Shown: positions 27,585 to 36,062 of the stretch, in pieces
Layout: each line of letters starts with the position of its first letter
Position numbering within the stretch: the stretch's first letter is position 1
From: Clostridium sp.
GTDB lineage: Bacteria; Bacillota; Clostridia; Oscillospirales; Acutalibacteraceae
DNA length: 64,000 bases
NCBI GenBank assembly: GCA_023663865.1
Contig: JAMPGU010000002.1
Coordinates: 1 to 64,000, forward strand
Direction: 5' to 3'
The notes under the pieces: model-generated
The model's input: the letters and a program-made list of their open reading frames with translations, nothing else
Database searches by the model: none
Told to the model about the DNA's origin: nothing
Made by a program: the position numbers and the translations under genes

Positions 27585-28643
27585 ATGAATATTTGCATAA
27601 TAACTGTTTACAACAGTGAAAATTGCGGCAGCTTTTTACAGGCATATGCACTCAAAAATGCCTTGGAAAAGCTTGGGCATAATACTTGCTTCTTAAAAAG
27701 AAATATAAAAGGGACAGCTCATTCCTTAAAGCCCCATATAGAAGACAGCATAAAAAAACTCATTAAATTTCAATTTAATGAGTTTCGCTTCATATGGAAA
27801 AGATACAAAGCCTTTACGAATGCGCAAACCCTTTTTCCTGTAATTGATAAGCATACAGAGCATTATGACAAAATAGATTGCTTTGTCATAGGCAGCGATA
27901 CCGTCTGGAATTTAAACTCCAAATATTTTTCAAAGAATATGGACATTTACTTTGGAAACAGCTTGGGAGATAAAAAAATTATAACTTATGCTGTGTCGGC
28001 AGCAAATACGCCTAAGGAAAAATTTGTAAACAACAGGACTGTAGCAGAAGGCATACAAAAAATCTCTGACCTTTCTGTAAGAGATACTGCAACCTATGAA
28101 ATTGTCAAGGACGTATTCCATACTGAATCTGAAATCGTATGTGACCCAACGCTTTTACTTAATAAAGAGGATTATAACGCTTTAGTAGAAAACGAAGTAA
28201 CATTTCCCCAGTCGCCTATATTAATTTATTATTTCGGAAATCTGCCGGATAACAGCGTTAAGCAAATCCTAAAATTAAAAAAAGAAACCGGAAAGCAAAT
28301 TATATCCTTCGGACAATACAGGGCTTGGTGTGATATAAATATTCCATTTGACCCATATCTTTTTATCCGCTCCTACAGAGACTGTTCCTTTGTTATTACC
28401 AATACATTTCACGGAACAATATTCTCGCTGATATATCAAAAAAACTTTGCCAACTATGGGCAGGAGAAGAAAAAAATTGAACACCTGTTAACATCATTAG
28501 GTGCAGAAAATACATTTGCACTGGATAGTGATGACTTATTACCCTACTATAAAAACAATCTTGATTATGATACCATAAATAAAAAAATCGAGGAACAAAA
28601 AAATAGTTCCATGCATTATTTAAAAAGGAATCTGAATATTTAA
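27585..28643 (+). CDS. Polysaccharide pyruvyltransferase family protein (second copy)
   Basis: A 352-residue relative of the protein encoded at 18463, with the same layout: NCGSFLQAYALKNAL at the start, CFVIGSDTVWN near 102, VCDPTLLL near 187 and FVITNTFHGTIFSLIYQ near 270. Sequences differ widely between the two copies, so they are unlikely to be a recent duplication and may decorate different sugars. The gene has its own GGAGG site after a 39-base gap. It lies next to Wzx and has no FrhB partner beside it, unlike the first copy. Confidence 0.86.
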   Translation: MNICIITVYNSENCGSFLQAYALKNALEKLGHNTCFLKRNIKGTAHSLKPHIEDSIKKLIKFQFNEFRFIWKRYKAFTNAQTLFPVIDKHTEHYDKIDCFVIGSDTVWNLNSKYFSKNMDIYFGNSLGDKKIITYAVSAANTPKEKFVNNRTVAEGIQKISDLSVRDTATYEIVKDVFHTESEIVCDPTLLLNKEDYNALVENEVTFPQSPILIYYFGNLPDNSVKQILKLKKETGKQIISFGQYRAWCDINIPFDPYLFIRSYRDCSFVITNTFHGTIFSLIYQKNFANYGQEKKKIEHLLTSLGAENTFALDSDDLLPYYKNNLDYDTINKKIEEQKNSSMHYLKRNLNI

Positions 28644-28644
28644 T

Positions 28645-30159
28645 ATGAGAAGTAAAAAAGCACTTTATAATACAGCAGCCTCCATTGGCTATGAGGTTAT
28701 TGCCGTTATCTGCGGTTTAATTCTGCCCAGACTGATTTTAAGCCATTTTGGCTCAAGCTATAATGGAATTACAACATCCATTACACAATTTCTATCCTGT
28801 GTAGCTTTGCTTAAAGGCGGTATAGGCGCAGTCACTCGTGCCTCGCTTTACAAGCCGCTGGCGGAAAAAAACACATACGAATTAAGTGCTATTGTTAATG
28901 CCACCGCACAATTTATGAAAAAAATTGCACTTATCTTTTTAGGTGCAATTTTTATTTTTGCCGCTGTTTACCCGCTTCTTGTAAAGGGTGAATTTGAATG
29001 GCTGTTTTCATTTACGCTGGTTTTAATACTTGGTATCAGCACCTTCATTCAGTATTATTTCGGACTGGCTTACCAGTTTTTATTTGAGGCTGACCAAAGG
29101 CAATATGTGCTTATGCTGGCACAGACCTTTTCAACCATTCTCAATACCCTGCTGGCGGCAATACTGATTTATGCAGGAGCAGGAATTCATATCGTAAAGC
29201 TTGGCAGTGCATTAGCCTTTTCAATAAATCCGATTTTCATATTTATTTACGCAAAACGCAAATATAAAATTGATAAAACCGTAAAGCCGGATAATTCTGC
29301 CATAGCACAAAGATGGGATGCTTTTGCACAGTCTGTTGCCTATTTTATACATAATAATACGGATGTTATACTTCTTACATTTTTTACAAATACAAAAGAG
29401 GTTTCCGTATATACCGTATATAACTATGTCATTTTCAATATAAGAAATGTTATATCAACATTTGTAACCGGCTTTGGCGCTGCCTTTGGAAATATGCTTG
29501 CCAAAGGCGAGCAAAAATTGATTGAAACAAATCTGAAAATATATGAGCTTATTATTTTCGGTACTACCTCAATAATCTATACAACAGCAGGAATTATGAT
29601 TGTTCCCTTTGCACTTTTATATACATCCGGCGTAAATGATGTAAATTACAGCAGACCTGTTTTTGCATTGCTGATAACGATTGCAGGTGCATTCAGCTGT
29701 TTCAGAATACCTTATCAAACAATTGTTGAAGCTGCCGGACACTTCAAGCAAACAAAAAATGGTGCTATTTTTGAGGCGGTACTGAACATCACTATTTCTT
29801 TAATTTTTGTTACAAAACTGGGACTTATAGGTGTTGCAATCGGAACGCTGGCTGCCACGGTTTTCCGTTCATTCCAGTATGCAATGTATCTTTCAAAGCA
29901 CATTGTTAAGCGTAATATAATGATCTTTGTCAGTCATATCCTTGTTAACGCTGCTGTTGCTGTAATAACCTTTGTTATTGCAACCTATCTGTTCACCTTT
30001 GATACACCAAATTTTGCGTGGTGGGTGCTTAAAGCCTTCTTGGTTGTTATTACATCAGCAATCATATCCTTTATTATTCATTTTGTATTTTATAGAAAAG
30101 ATATTATTGCACTAAAAAATAAGGCCGTTCTGTTGATAAAAAAGAAATTCAAAGGATAA
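28645..30159 (+). CDS. Wzx-like flippase of the polysaccharide exporter (MOP) superfamily
   Basis: A 504-residue integral membrane protein with about twelve to fourteen hydrophobic segments. It begins KKALYNTAASIGYEVIAVICGLILPRLILSHFGSSYNGI, typical of the oligosaccharide flippase family. It would move the undecaprenyl-linked repeat unit across the membrane to the Wzy polymerase. It follows the second pyruvyltransferase gene after one base, and the secreted protein gene begins four bases after its stop. No competing flippase is present in the operon. Confidence 0.9.
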   Translation: MRSKKALYNTAASIGYEVIAVICGLILPRLILSHFGSSYNGITTSITQFLSCVALLKGGIGAVTRASLYKPLAEKNTYELSAIVNATAQFMKKIALIFLGAIFIFAAVYPLLVKGEFEWLFSFTLVLILGISTFIQYYFGLAYQFLFEADQRQYVLMLAQTFSTILNTLLAAILIYAGAGIHIVKLGSALAFSINPIFIFIYAKRKYKIDKTVKPDNSAIAQRWDAFAQSVAYFIHNNTDVILLTFFTNTKEVSVYTVYNYVIFNIRNVISTFVTGFGAAFGNMLAKGEQKLIETNLKIYELIIFGTTSIIYTTAGIMIVPFALLYTSGVNDVNYSRPVFALLITIAGAFSCFRIPYQTIVEAAGHFKQTKNGAIFEAVLNITISLIFVTKLGLIGVAIGTLAATVFRSFQYAMYLSKHIVKRNIMIFVSHILVNAAVAVITFVIATYLFTFDTPNFAWWVLKAFLVVITSAIISFIIHFVFYRKDIIALKNKAVLLIKKKFKG

Positions 30160-30163
30160 AATT

Positions 30164-33100
30164 ATGGCAATAACAAATAAATTAAAAAAAATCATAGCTT
30201 TGCTGCTGGCAGTAACCTTATCTGTCACCGCATTGTCAGGGTCAAACCTTGTATTTGCATCTTCTGACAATGCAGTATCCATAACACATCAGCCACAGAA
30301 TACGTATGTAAATGTTGGTGATCGGGCACAGTTTACAGTTCAGGCTGAAGGTACAGAACTTCAATACCAATGGCAGCTTAGCAATAATAATGGAAGCTCT
30401 TGGACCGCATCAACCGCGAAAGGCAGTCAAACTACAGCACTTTCCTTCCCTGTTACCAGCTATTCGTATAAACTGGTCTACCGCTGTGTGATTACGGATG
30501 CCTTTGGCAATACCGCTGCATCAGACACCTGCCGAGTATTTGACAACAGCGGTTATACTAATATTGACATTATAACTCAGCCTGCATCTGTGGAAGCTGC
30601 TATAGGTGACAGAGCAGCATTTAATATAAAAGCATCCGGCACAGGACTTACCTATCAATGGCAGCTTAGTAATAATAACGGAAACTCTTGGACTGCATCA
30701 ACTTCAAAAGGCAGCCAAACAGAGGCTATTTCCTTCCCTGTTACCGGCTATTCGTACAAGCTGATTTATCGCTGCGTTATCACGGACGCCTTTGGAAACA
30801 GCGTTATATCGAATACATGCCAAGCCATCGAAAAACAAAATTATACACCCCTGCAAATAGCAGTACAGCCTGTAAATACGGAAGTCCGTATTGATTCCAC
30901 TGCATCCTTTACATTAAGTGCCATTGGCACCGATTTGACATATCAATGGCAGCTCAGCACAGATAATGGTGCAACATGGATAACATCAACAGCAAAGGGC
31001 AATAAAACAAACACCCTTTCCTTCCCGGTTATCAAATATACTTATAACCGGCTTTACCGTTGTGTTGTTACAGACAGTATCGGAGATACTATAATATCAG
31101 ATACGGTACGCGTTTTCGAACCGCAGGAAAAGGTTTTCACCCTAAGTAATTCCGATTATGATGCATCCTTTTGCGGCAGTGATAACGATTCTGTCATAGA
31201 CATCCATAGCTTTTTAAAGGATGCTGTTCTTACTTCTGCCGATGCTGAAAACAATGCCGCTGTAAAATACAGCTGTAATATGACACTTAATCGTACAGAC
31301 CTGCACATTTTAAAATTAACCGTGCAGGCGGAGAAAAGCTGTGCAAAAATAAACATTACTATAAACAACAACGCAATTACTGCAACATATCCTGTCTATA
31401 CGCAGAAGGCAGATTATTATATTCCCATAACCAATATCAGCAATTTAAACTCTATAGTAATCAGCCTGATTACGGATTATCAAGCAATTACAATTTCCGA
31501 TTTTCAGCTGGTCAATTTTTCTGATGACGATATTACCAACCATAAAATCGGTATATATCCTGTCGATATAAAGGAGACCGTGCTGGAAGAAAAAGAGGCC
31601 TTTGGTGAAGCCTCGAACGCATCTATTGCTGATAATGAATATCTTTATTCCGTAAACAAAGGCACACTTACAGTATACGATATAACCCAAGACACACCAT
31701 CATTGGCTGCATCACTTGACGGCTTAGGTAATTGTCACGACATTTCCTTTATTAATAATGGGAATGCACTTGTTATCTCCGCCAGAGAAAACGGTGCATA
31801 TTTTGTTGATATAAAGGACCCGCTCCATCCTGTTCTTGCAGCAAAATATCCTACCCTTGAAATGAGTTCGGGTCTGGCGGTAAACGGCAGCTACGCATTT
31901 ATTTGCAGCCGATATTTTGGTGTTGAAATCATTGATGCCTCTGATATCTACAATCCAAAATACTATTCCCAAATATCCAATAAAGAGGAAATGTATGATT
32001 GCTGTACAGACGGCAATTATTTATACGTAGGCATTTGGGCACAGAAAAAGGTTATCATTTATGACATAAGCAATCTGAGAGAACCCGTACAGATAAACAC
32101 CATTAACCTTGATGGAAATGTAGGCGGAATTGTTGCGGAAAACGGTATTTTGTATGCTGCAACCGGTTATCATAGCCGTGATAATTCTGCTGCTGTCTCT
32201 TCCGTAGGCTTCGGAATGGGCAATGGCCTGGAAATATACGATGTCTCAAATCCAAAAAATCCGTTATGGCTTTCAACAAGCAAAATCGACGGACGGTATA
32301 AATATTCAGGATTTGATTACTGGAAGGTTAAAGTAAGCGGAAAGTATGCAGTGCTTGCAAGCACGTATAATGGTATGTATGTTTACAATATAGATAACCT
32401 TTCTGCTCCGATATTGATAAACAAATCAACCATTAGAATTGAACGCAATTCACCGAATTACAAAAAATTGGTTGCAGGCACCTTTGTCTTTAATTTTGAC
32501 AAAGCATCATTTAATCAGGCTCCTGTGATGTCTGTATGCACTGCATCCGATAAATTATATTTCGGTGCTCCTAATACGGGAATTTATCAGATGACACTGC
32601 CGAATATGACCAAGGAAAGCATTCCTGACAATGCATTGAGCGGCAGTGATAAAAAAGCACTTCAGGTACCAACTCTTGCAGGATATTCATCCGGTATAAT
32701 AAATACAGGTGATTGCGTATACCGAGCTAGATGTGCAAATCATTTGATTTATCTTGCAACCTCTAAAGGAATCACGGTTTTAGATGAGGACTTAAATACC
32801 ATATCGGCCTACGAAACAAAATCTCCTGTTAAGGATATAGCACTTTCAAATGACGGTCAATATTTATATACCGCTGAATGTGATGATGGTTTAGGAATTT
32901 ACACTGTTGACAATGCTGAAATCAAGCCCCTTGGCAGCTGTAAAAATTCCGGCTTATATGACTTTGCAATAACAAGCATAACACTAAATGCTGACGAAAA
33001 TTACATTATTGCGCAGGGCGGCTTCTCTCGCATATGCACGATTGACATAAAAAACAAGAAGCATCCTGTAATGAATTCCATGGCATCAGGCGGTTCGATG

Positions 33101-33604
33101 TATTACAGAAATATTTGCCAAGGACTGATTGACGGAAAGTATGCGGCAGTCTGTGATAATGGTAAAATCAATTTGTTTGAAGCAAACAGCAGCAATCTGT
33201 CTGTAGTCAAAACACTCACCAATACAGTCGGCACGGAAACAAATGGCATGGCTGCATATAATGAATACATTGTAGCTGTTTATAACAATGGATATGTTTA
33301 TTTTAATCCTATGACTGAAAGCCGAACGCTGTCATCACTGCCTTTGCATAAGGTTTCAGGCATCAGCTATCTCAGAGGAAAACCGATCATTTATGACAAT
33401 ATCATGGTTGTATCCTACTGCTATGGCAAAGAGGTAACAATTATTGATATATCTGATTTGGATAATCCAAAACTGATTTCACAGTTAAAAATTGATGCAA
33501 GCCTTGACCTTGCTGAAATGACGGATGAGTTTATAATTATACCAATGAGAAATGATGGTATTTTCGTGCTGAAAAAGGAAGCTCAGGTAGCTGCCTATGC
33601 ATAA
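30164..33604 (+). CDS. Large secreted protein: three Ig-like repeats plus LVIVD-type beta-propeller
   Basis: An 1146-residue exported protein. A signal peptide (about 1-33, KLKKIIALLLAVTLSVTALSG) leads to three Ig-like repeats of about 96 residues each (about 38-325), sharing YQWQLSxxNG and YRCVxTD. A linker domain (about 326-455) follows, then roughly 650 residues of LVIVD-type blades with recurring VxIYDIS-x2-xPV patterns, suggesting one or two beta-propellers. There is no sortase motif, transmembrane anchor or S-layer domain at the C-terminus, so it is released or held by binding. Its place at the end of the operon suggests it binds or helps assemble the polysaccharide at the surface. Function is not established. 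Confidence 0.85.
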   Translation: MAITNKLKKIIALLLAVTLSVTALSGSNLVFASSDNAVSITHQPQNTYVNVGDRAQFTVQAEGTELQYQWQLSNNNGSSWTASTAKGSQTTALSFPVTSYSYKLVYRCVITDAFGNTAASDTCRVFDNSGYTNIDIITQPASVEAAIGDRAAFNIKASGTGLTYQWQLSNNNGNSWTASTSKGSQTEAISFPVTGYSYKLIYRCVITDAFGNSVISNTCQAIEKQNYTPLQIAVQPVNTEVRIDSTASFTLSAIGTDLTYQWQLSTDNGATWITSTAKGNKTNTLSFPVIKYTYNRLYRCVVTDSIGDTIISDTVRVFEPQEKVFTLSNSDYDASFCGSDNDSVIDIHSFLKDAVLTSADAENNAAVKYSCNMTLNRTDLHILKLTVQAEKSCAKINITINNNAITATYPVYTQKADYYIPITNISNLNSIVISLITDYQAITISDFQLVNFSDDDITNHKIGIYPVDIKETVLEEKEAFGEASNASIADNEYLYSVNKGTLTVYDITQDTPSLAASLDGLGNCHDISFINNGNALVISARENGAYFVDIKDPLHPVLAAKYPTLEMSSGLAVNGSYAFICSRYFGVEIIDASDIYNPKYYSQISNKEEMYDCCTDGNYLYVGIWAQKKVIIYDISNLREPVQINTINLDGNVGGIVAENGILYAATGYHSRDNSAAVSSVGFGMGNGLEIYDVSNPKNPLWLSTSKIDGRYKYSGFDYWKVKVSGKYAVLASTYNGMYVYNIDNLSAPILINKSTIRIERNSPNYKKLVAGTFVFNFDKASFNQAPVMSVCTASDKLYFGAPNTGIYQMTLPNMTKESIPDNALSGSDKKALQVPTLAGYSSGIINTGDCVYRARCANHLIYLATSKGITVLDEDLNTISAYETKSPVKDIALSNDGQYLYTAECDDGLGIYTVDNAEIKPLGSCKNSGLYDFAITSITLNADENYIIAQGGFSRICTIDIKNKKHPVMNSMASGGSMYYRNICQGLIDGKYAAVCDNGKINLFEANSSNLSVVKTLTNTVGTETNGMAAYNEYIVAVYNNGYVYFNPMTESRTLSSLPLHKVSGISYLRGKPIIYDNIMVVSYCYGKEVTIIDISDLDNPKLISQLKIDASLDLAEMTDEFIIIPMRNDGIFVLKKEAQVAAYA
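30275..31125 (+). repeat. Three tandem ~288-bp repeats encoding Ig-like domains
   Basis: Repeats begin near 30279, 30569 and 30857. The first two are closest at the protein level (nearly identical YQWQLSNNNG...DAFGN segments). The third is more diverged, consistent with stepwise duplication within the gene. Confidence 0.8.
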
Positions 33605-34172
33605 AATATTAAAAACGCTGTACCACAATGTGGGAATATTCTTTGACGAATACTTTATTATACCTTTCCTTTTTTCAGTCATTTTAACTCTGATTTTGTT
33701 AATTCTTTTCAGCTTGAAAAGCAAACGCAAAAAAATACAGCATTATGCCACTATATTTGCACTGATATTTTATTTTGCTGAATTATTTTACACAACAATT
33801 ATTTTCAGAATTGGAAGCAAAACAAATCCGCTGGCAGATGTATTTGGTGAATGGTTGATTTATGACGGTGAAACAAGTATGTATATTAATCCTAAGCCGA
33901 TTTTAAATATCATACTTTTTCTTCCTATGTGCTTTGCTGTATTTTATATCGCAAAGTATCTTGTAAAAAAGCCATTAACGAATAAGCGTATGTTGACAGT
34001 GGTCACAGCTGTTTCATTTGCGGTATCACTGTGCATTGAGCTAACTCAGCTGATATTCAGCATAGGCTCATTTCAAATATCAGATTTGGTATATAATACC
34101 TTAGGCGGTTTAATCGGTGCTGTATTGTATATAACAGTCAAGCATATCATCAAAAACAAAACAAGGACATGA
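33597..34172 (+). CDS. VanZ-family membrane protein
   Basis: A 191-residue protein with four or five membrane segments (about 20-42, 50-72, 98-117, 128-147, 160-183). The family pattern shows as RIGSKTNPLADVFGEW..., the NIILFLPMCF segment and the ELTQLIF...FQISDLVYNTLGGLIG block near the C-terminus. VanZ proteins can confer low-level teicoplanin resistance but most have unknown roles. It overlaps the end of the secreted-protein gene by eight bases, so it is part of the exopolysaccharide operon and closes it. Confidence 0.85.
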   Translation: MHKILKTLYHNVGIFFDEYFIIPFLFSVILTLILLILFSLKSKRKKIQHYATIFALIFYFAELFYTTIIFRIGSKTNPLADVFGEWLIYDGETSMYINPKPILNIILFLPMCFAVFYIAKYLVKKPLTNKRMLTVVTAVSFAVSLCIELTQLIFSIGSFQISDLVYNTLGGLIGAVLYITVKHIIKNKTRT

Positions 34173-34200
34173 GCTTTGCTCGTGTCCTTGTTTGCTGTTA
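34159..34200 (+). terminator. Bidirectional terminator at the end of the exopolysaccharide operon
   Basis: A ~14-bp stem with one G-U pair (34160-34173 with 34179-34192) and a short loop. It contains the VanZ stop codon. The minus-strand side is followed by TTTTGTTTTTG, so it can also end the YeiH gene. Confidence 0.8.
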
Positions 34201-34212
34201 TATTATTTTTTA

Positions 34213-35289
34213 TTACCAATAGCCTAAAACATGCTGCATAACTAAGCTTATTACGGCAATGGCTACCCAGCAGGTAAAGCCCATTAATATCGGTTTTCCG
34301 CCCTTTTTTACAAGATTTACAATATTCGTATTCAAACCGATTGCACACATCGCCATCGCAATAAAAAATTTAGCCAGCCACTTAGCACCCTTTACAAAAT
34401 AGTCACTGTAAAAAGCAGTAAATCCACTTTCGGGAAGAAGTGCCACACCTGTTGTAACCAGCGACGCAATAAGAAAATAAAGTATAAACCACGGAAAAAT
34501 TTTCTTCAGTGATACCTTAGAGCCTTCCCCACCCCCTTTTCTGGCATTTCTTGTTCTAATAAAAGCCAGCACCAAAGTAATCGGTATAATGGCAAGTGTA
34601 CGTGTCAGCTTAACCGTCGTTGCCTCCGCCAGCACCATACCATTGGTTGCCTTCATACTATCCCAAGCAGATGCGGCCGCTGTAACGGAAGAGGTATCGT
34701 TAACAGCTGTTCCGGCAAACAATGCAAAGCCTTCATTGGTCAAACCGATTGCATTGCCAAGGCTTGGGAATATCAATGCTGCAATAACGTTAAACAAAAA
34801 TATAACCGATATGGACTGGGCGATTTCCTCGTCATCTGCATCAATAACCGGAGCAGTCGCTGCAATGGCTGAGCCTCCGCAAATTGAGGAACCTACACCA
34901 ACCAAAATAGAAACCTTCTTTTCAACCTTCAAAACCTTGCACATAATTGCCGCAACAATAAGAGATGTGGCAATGGTTGCAATAATAATCGGAAGGCTTT
35001 TTCCGCCTACAGACAGTACCGTTTTTATATTCAGTGTAAAGCCGAGAATAATAACTGCCCATTGCAGTATCTTTTTCGATGTAAAGGTAATACCGAACTT
35101 CATATGCTCATTAACGGCAAAGCGCTTGAATACAGCCGTAATAATCATACCTATAACAATGGCAAATACCGGTGCGCCAATTACCTCCAGTGAAAAATCA
35201 CCAACGCTAAGACCTGCCAAAAAGGTGGATATTCCTGCAATAACGGCACATACCAATATGCCCATACCATTCTTTTTAACAAAACTCAT
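34213..35289 (-). CDS. YeiH/UPF0324 family membrane transporter (putative sulfate exporter)
   Basis: A 358-residue protein with about ten hydrophobic segments. Family signatures include LVGVGSSICGGSAIAATAPVI (about 129-149), the FAGTAVNDTSSVTAAA block and a C-terminal AMCAIGLNTNIVNLVKKGGKP stretch. The family is usually labelled a putative sulfate exporter, but the substrate is not firmly established. GAGGTG precedes the start, which overlaps the stop of the PHP gene by four bases (ATGA), so the two form a coupled two-gene unit. Confidence 0.87.
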   Translation of the reverse strand: MSFVKKNGMGILVCAVIAGISTFLAGLSVGDFSLEVIGAPVFAIVIGMIITAVFKRFAVNEHMKFGITFTSKKILQWAVIILGFTLNIKTVLSVGGKSLPIIIATIATSLIVAAIMCKVLKVEKKVSILVGVGSSICGGSAIAATAPVIDADDEEIAQSISVIFLFNVIAALIFPSLGNAIGLTNEGFALFAGTAVNDTSSVTAAASAWDSMKATNGMVLAEATTVKLTRTLAIIPITLVLAFIRTRNARKGGGEGSKVSLKKIFPWFILYFLIASLVTTGVALLPESGFTAFYSDYFVKGAKWLAKFFIAMAMCAIGLNTNIVNLVKKGGKPILMGFTCWVAIAVISLVMQHVLGYW

Positions 35290-35948
35290 TCGTACACCTC
35301 AATTCTTTTGAAGCTCTGTGATTTCAGTATCTTCAATAAATCCGCATTATTATTTATCGGCTCATTTGTAATAATTCCGCCCCGTGCCAAATTACGTACA
35401 ACATGGAAGTCTGAGCCCGAGCACATAAGCTTATGATTTTCTTTTGCCCAGGCGTAAGCCTTGTCATTCATCGCTTTATTGGTTTTTCCGTTATAAACCT
35501 CAACACCATCAATATAGTCAGGATTGCATCGGCGTATACCGACTCTGAAGGGATGCGCCTGATAAACAAGATACCCCCTATCGTGTGCAAGCTCAAATAC
35601 CTTCTTTTCCCAAATTGTCATAAGATTTCCTGAATGATACAAAAAATCCTCATCAATTCCGTAAATCAGATAATCGTTTGCAGTACCATAATGTCTCAGC
35701 TCTATGCCAAGCAAAACAGTGAAATCCTCCCCTGCTGCAGCCTTCATCCGTCTGTATCCGCTGAGATAGAAGTCAATTTGCTTCTGGGGACACCAATTCG
35801 GCTTAAAGGTCATAGGACTGTAATGATCGGTTACTACAATGCCGCTATATCCTTTTTCTTTATACAATTTTACAATTTCTTCCGGTTCTACTCTGCCGCA
35901 GCGGGACACACAGCCCGTATGGCAGTGAAGCTCATATTTATATTCCAT
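35286..35948 (-). CDS. PHP-domain phosphoesterase
   Basis: A 220-residue PHP hydrolase. The metal-binding HCHTGCVSRCGR motif is at about 7, then VTDHYS, an HPF segment near 140 and CSGSDFH near 185. The set resembles TrpH/YciV-like and DNA polymerase-associated PHP proteins rather than the CpsB/YwqE tyrosine phosphatase. The substrate is unknown. The ATG at 35948 is preferred. No ribosome site stands before it, and a promoter sits seven bases upstream, so the mRNA is probably leaderless. It overlaps the transporter gene by four bases. Confidence 0.8.
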   Translation of the reverse strand: MEYKYELHCHTGCVSRCGRVEPEEIVKLYKEKGYSGIVVTDHYSPMTFKPNWCPQKQIDFYLSGYRRMKAAAGEDFTVLLGIELRHYGTANDYLIYGIDEDFLYHSGNLMTIWEKKVFELAHDRGYLVYQAHPFRVGIRRCNPDYIDGVEVYNGKTNKAMNDKAYAWAKENHKLMCSGSDFHVVRNLARGGIITNEPINNNADLLKILKSQSFKRIEVYE

Positions 35949-35955
35949 AGCTATC

Positions 35956-35984
35956 ATAGTAGCACAAAGCAGAAAATTTATCAA
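35956..35984 (-). promoter_or_regulatory. Extended -10 promoter placed for a leaderless transcript
   Basis: On the minus strand TTGATA (complement of 35979-35984), a 17-bp spacer and TGC-TACTAT (-10 at 35956-35961). Only seven bases separate the -10 box from the ATG at 35948, so transcription should begin at or next to the start codon. Confidence 0.6.
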
Positions 35985-36010
35985 CTAAATTATATTTTGA
36001 ATACGCCCTA

Positions 36011-36047
36011 AAATAAAAGGGAGCTGAGGCAAAGTGCTCTCAGCTCC
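36011..36047 (-). terminator. Intrinsic terminator of the alpha-galactosidase gene
   Basis: GGAGCTGAG (36020-36028) pairs with CTCAGCTCC (36039-36047). On the minus strand it is followed by CTTTTATTTT, about 15 bases beyond the stop codon of the glycosidase. Confidence 0.8.
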
Positions 36048-36062
36048 TATGTATATATTATT

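Noticed and set aside
34589..35311. A 240-codon open frame on the plus strand.
   Set aside because: It is antisense to the YeiH-family transporter gene, whose protein has clear family motifs and an SD. The antisense frame has low-complexity Ala/Ser/Thr/Ile content and no SD.
35286..35948. Assigning this PHP protein as the missing CpsB/YwqE phosphatase of the kinase system.
   Set aside because: Its motifs resemble TrpH-like PHP proteins, and it is on the opposite strand, coupled to a YeiH transporter rather than to the polysaccharide genes.
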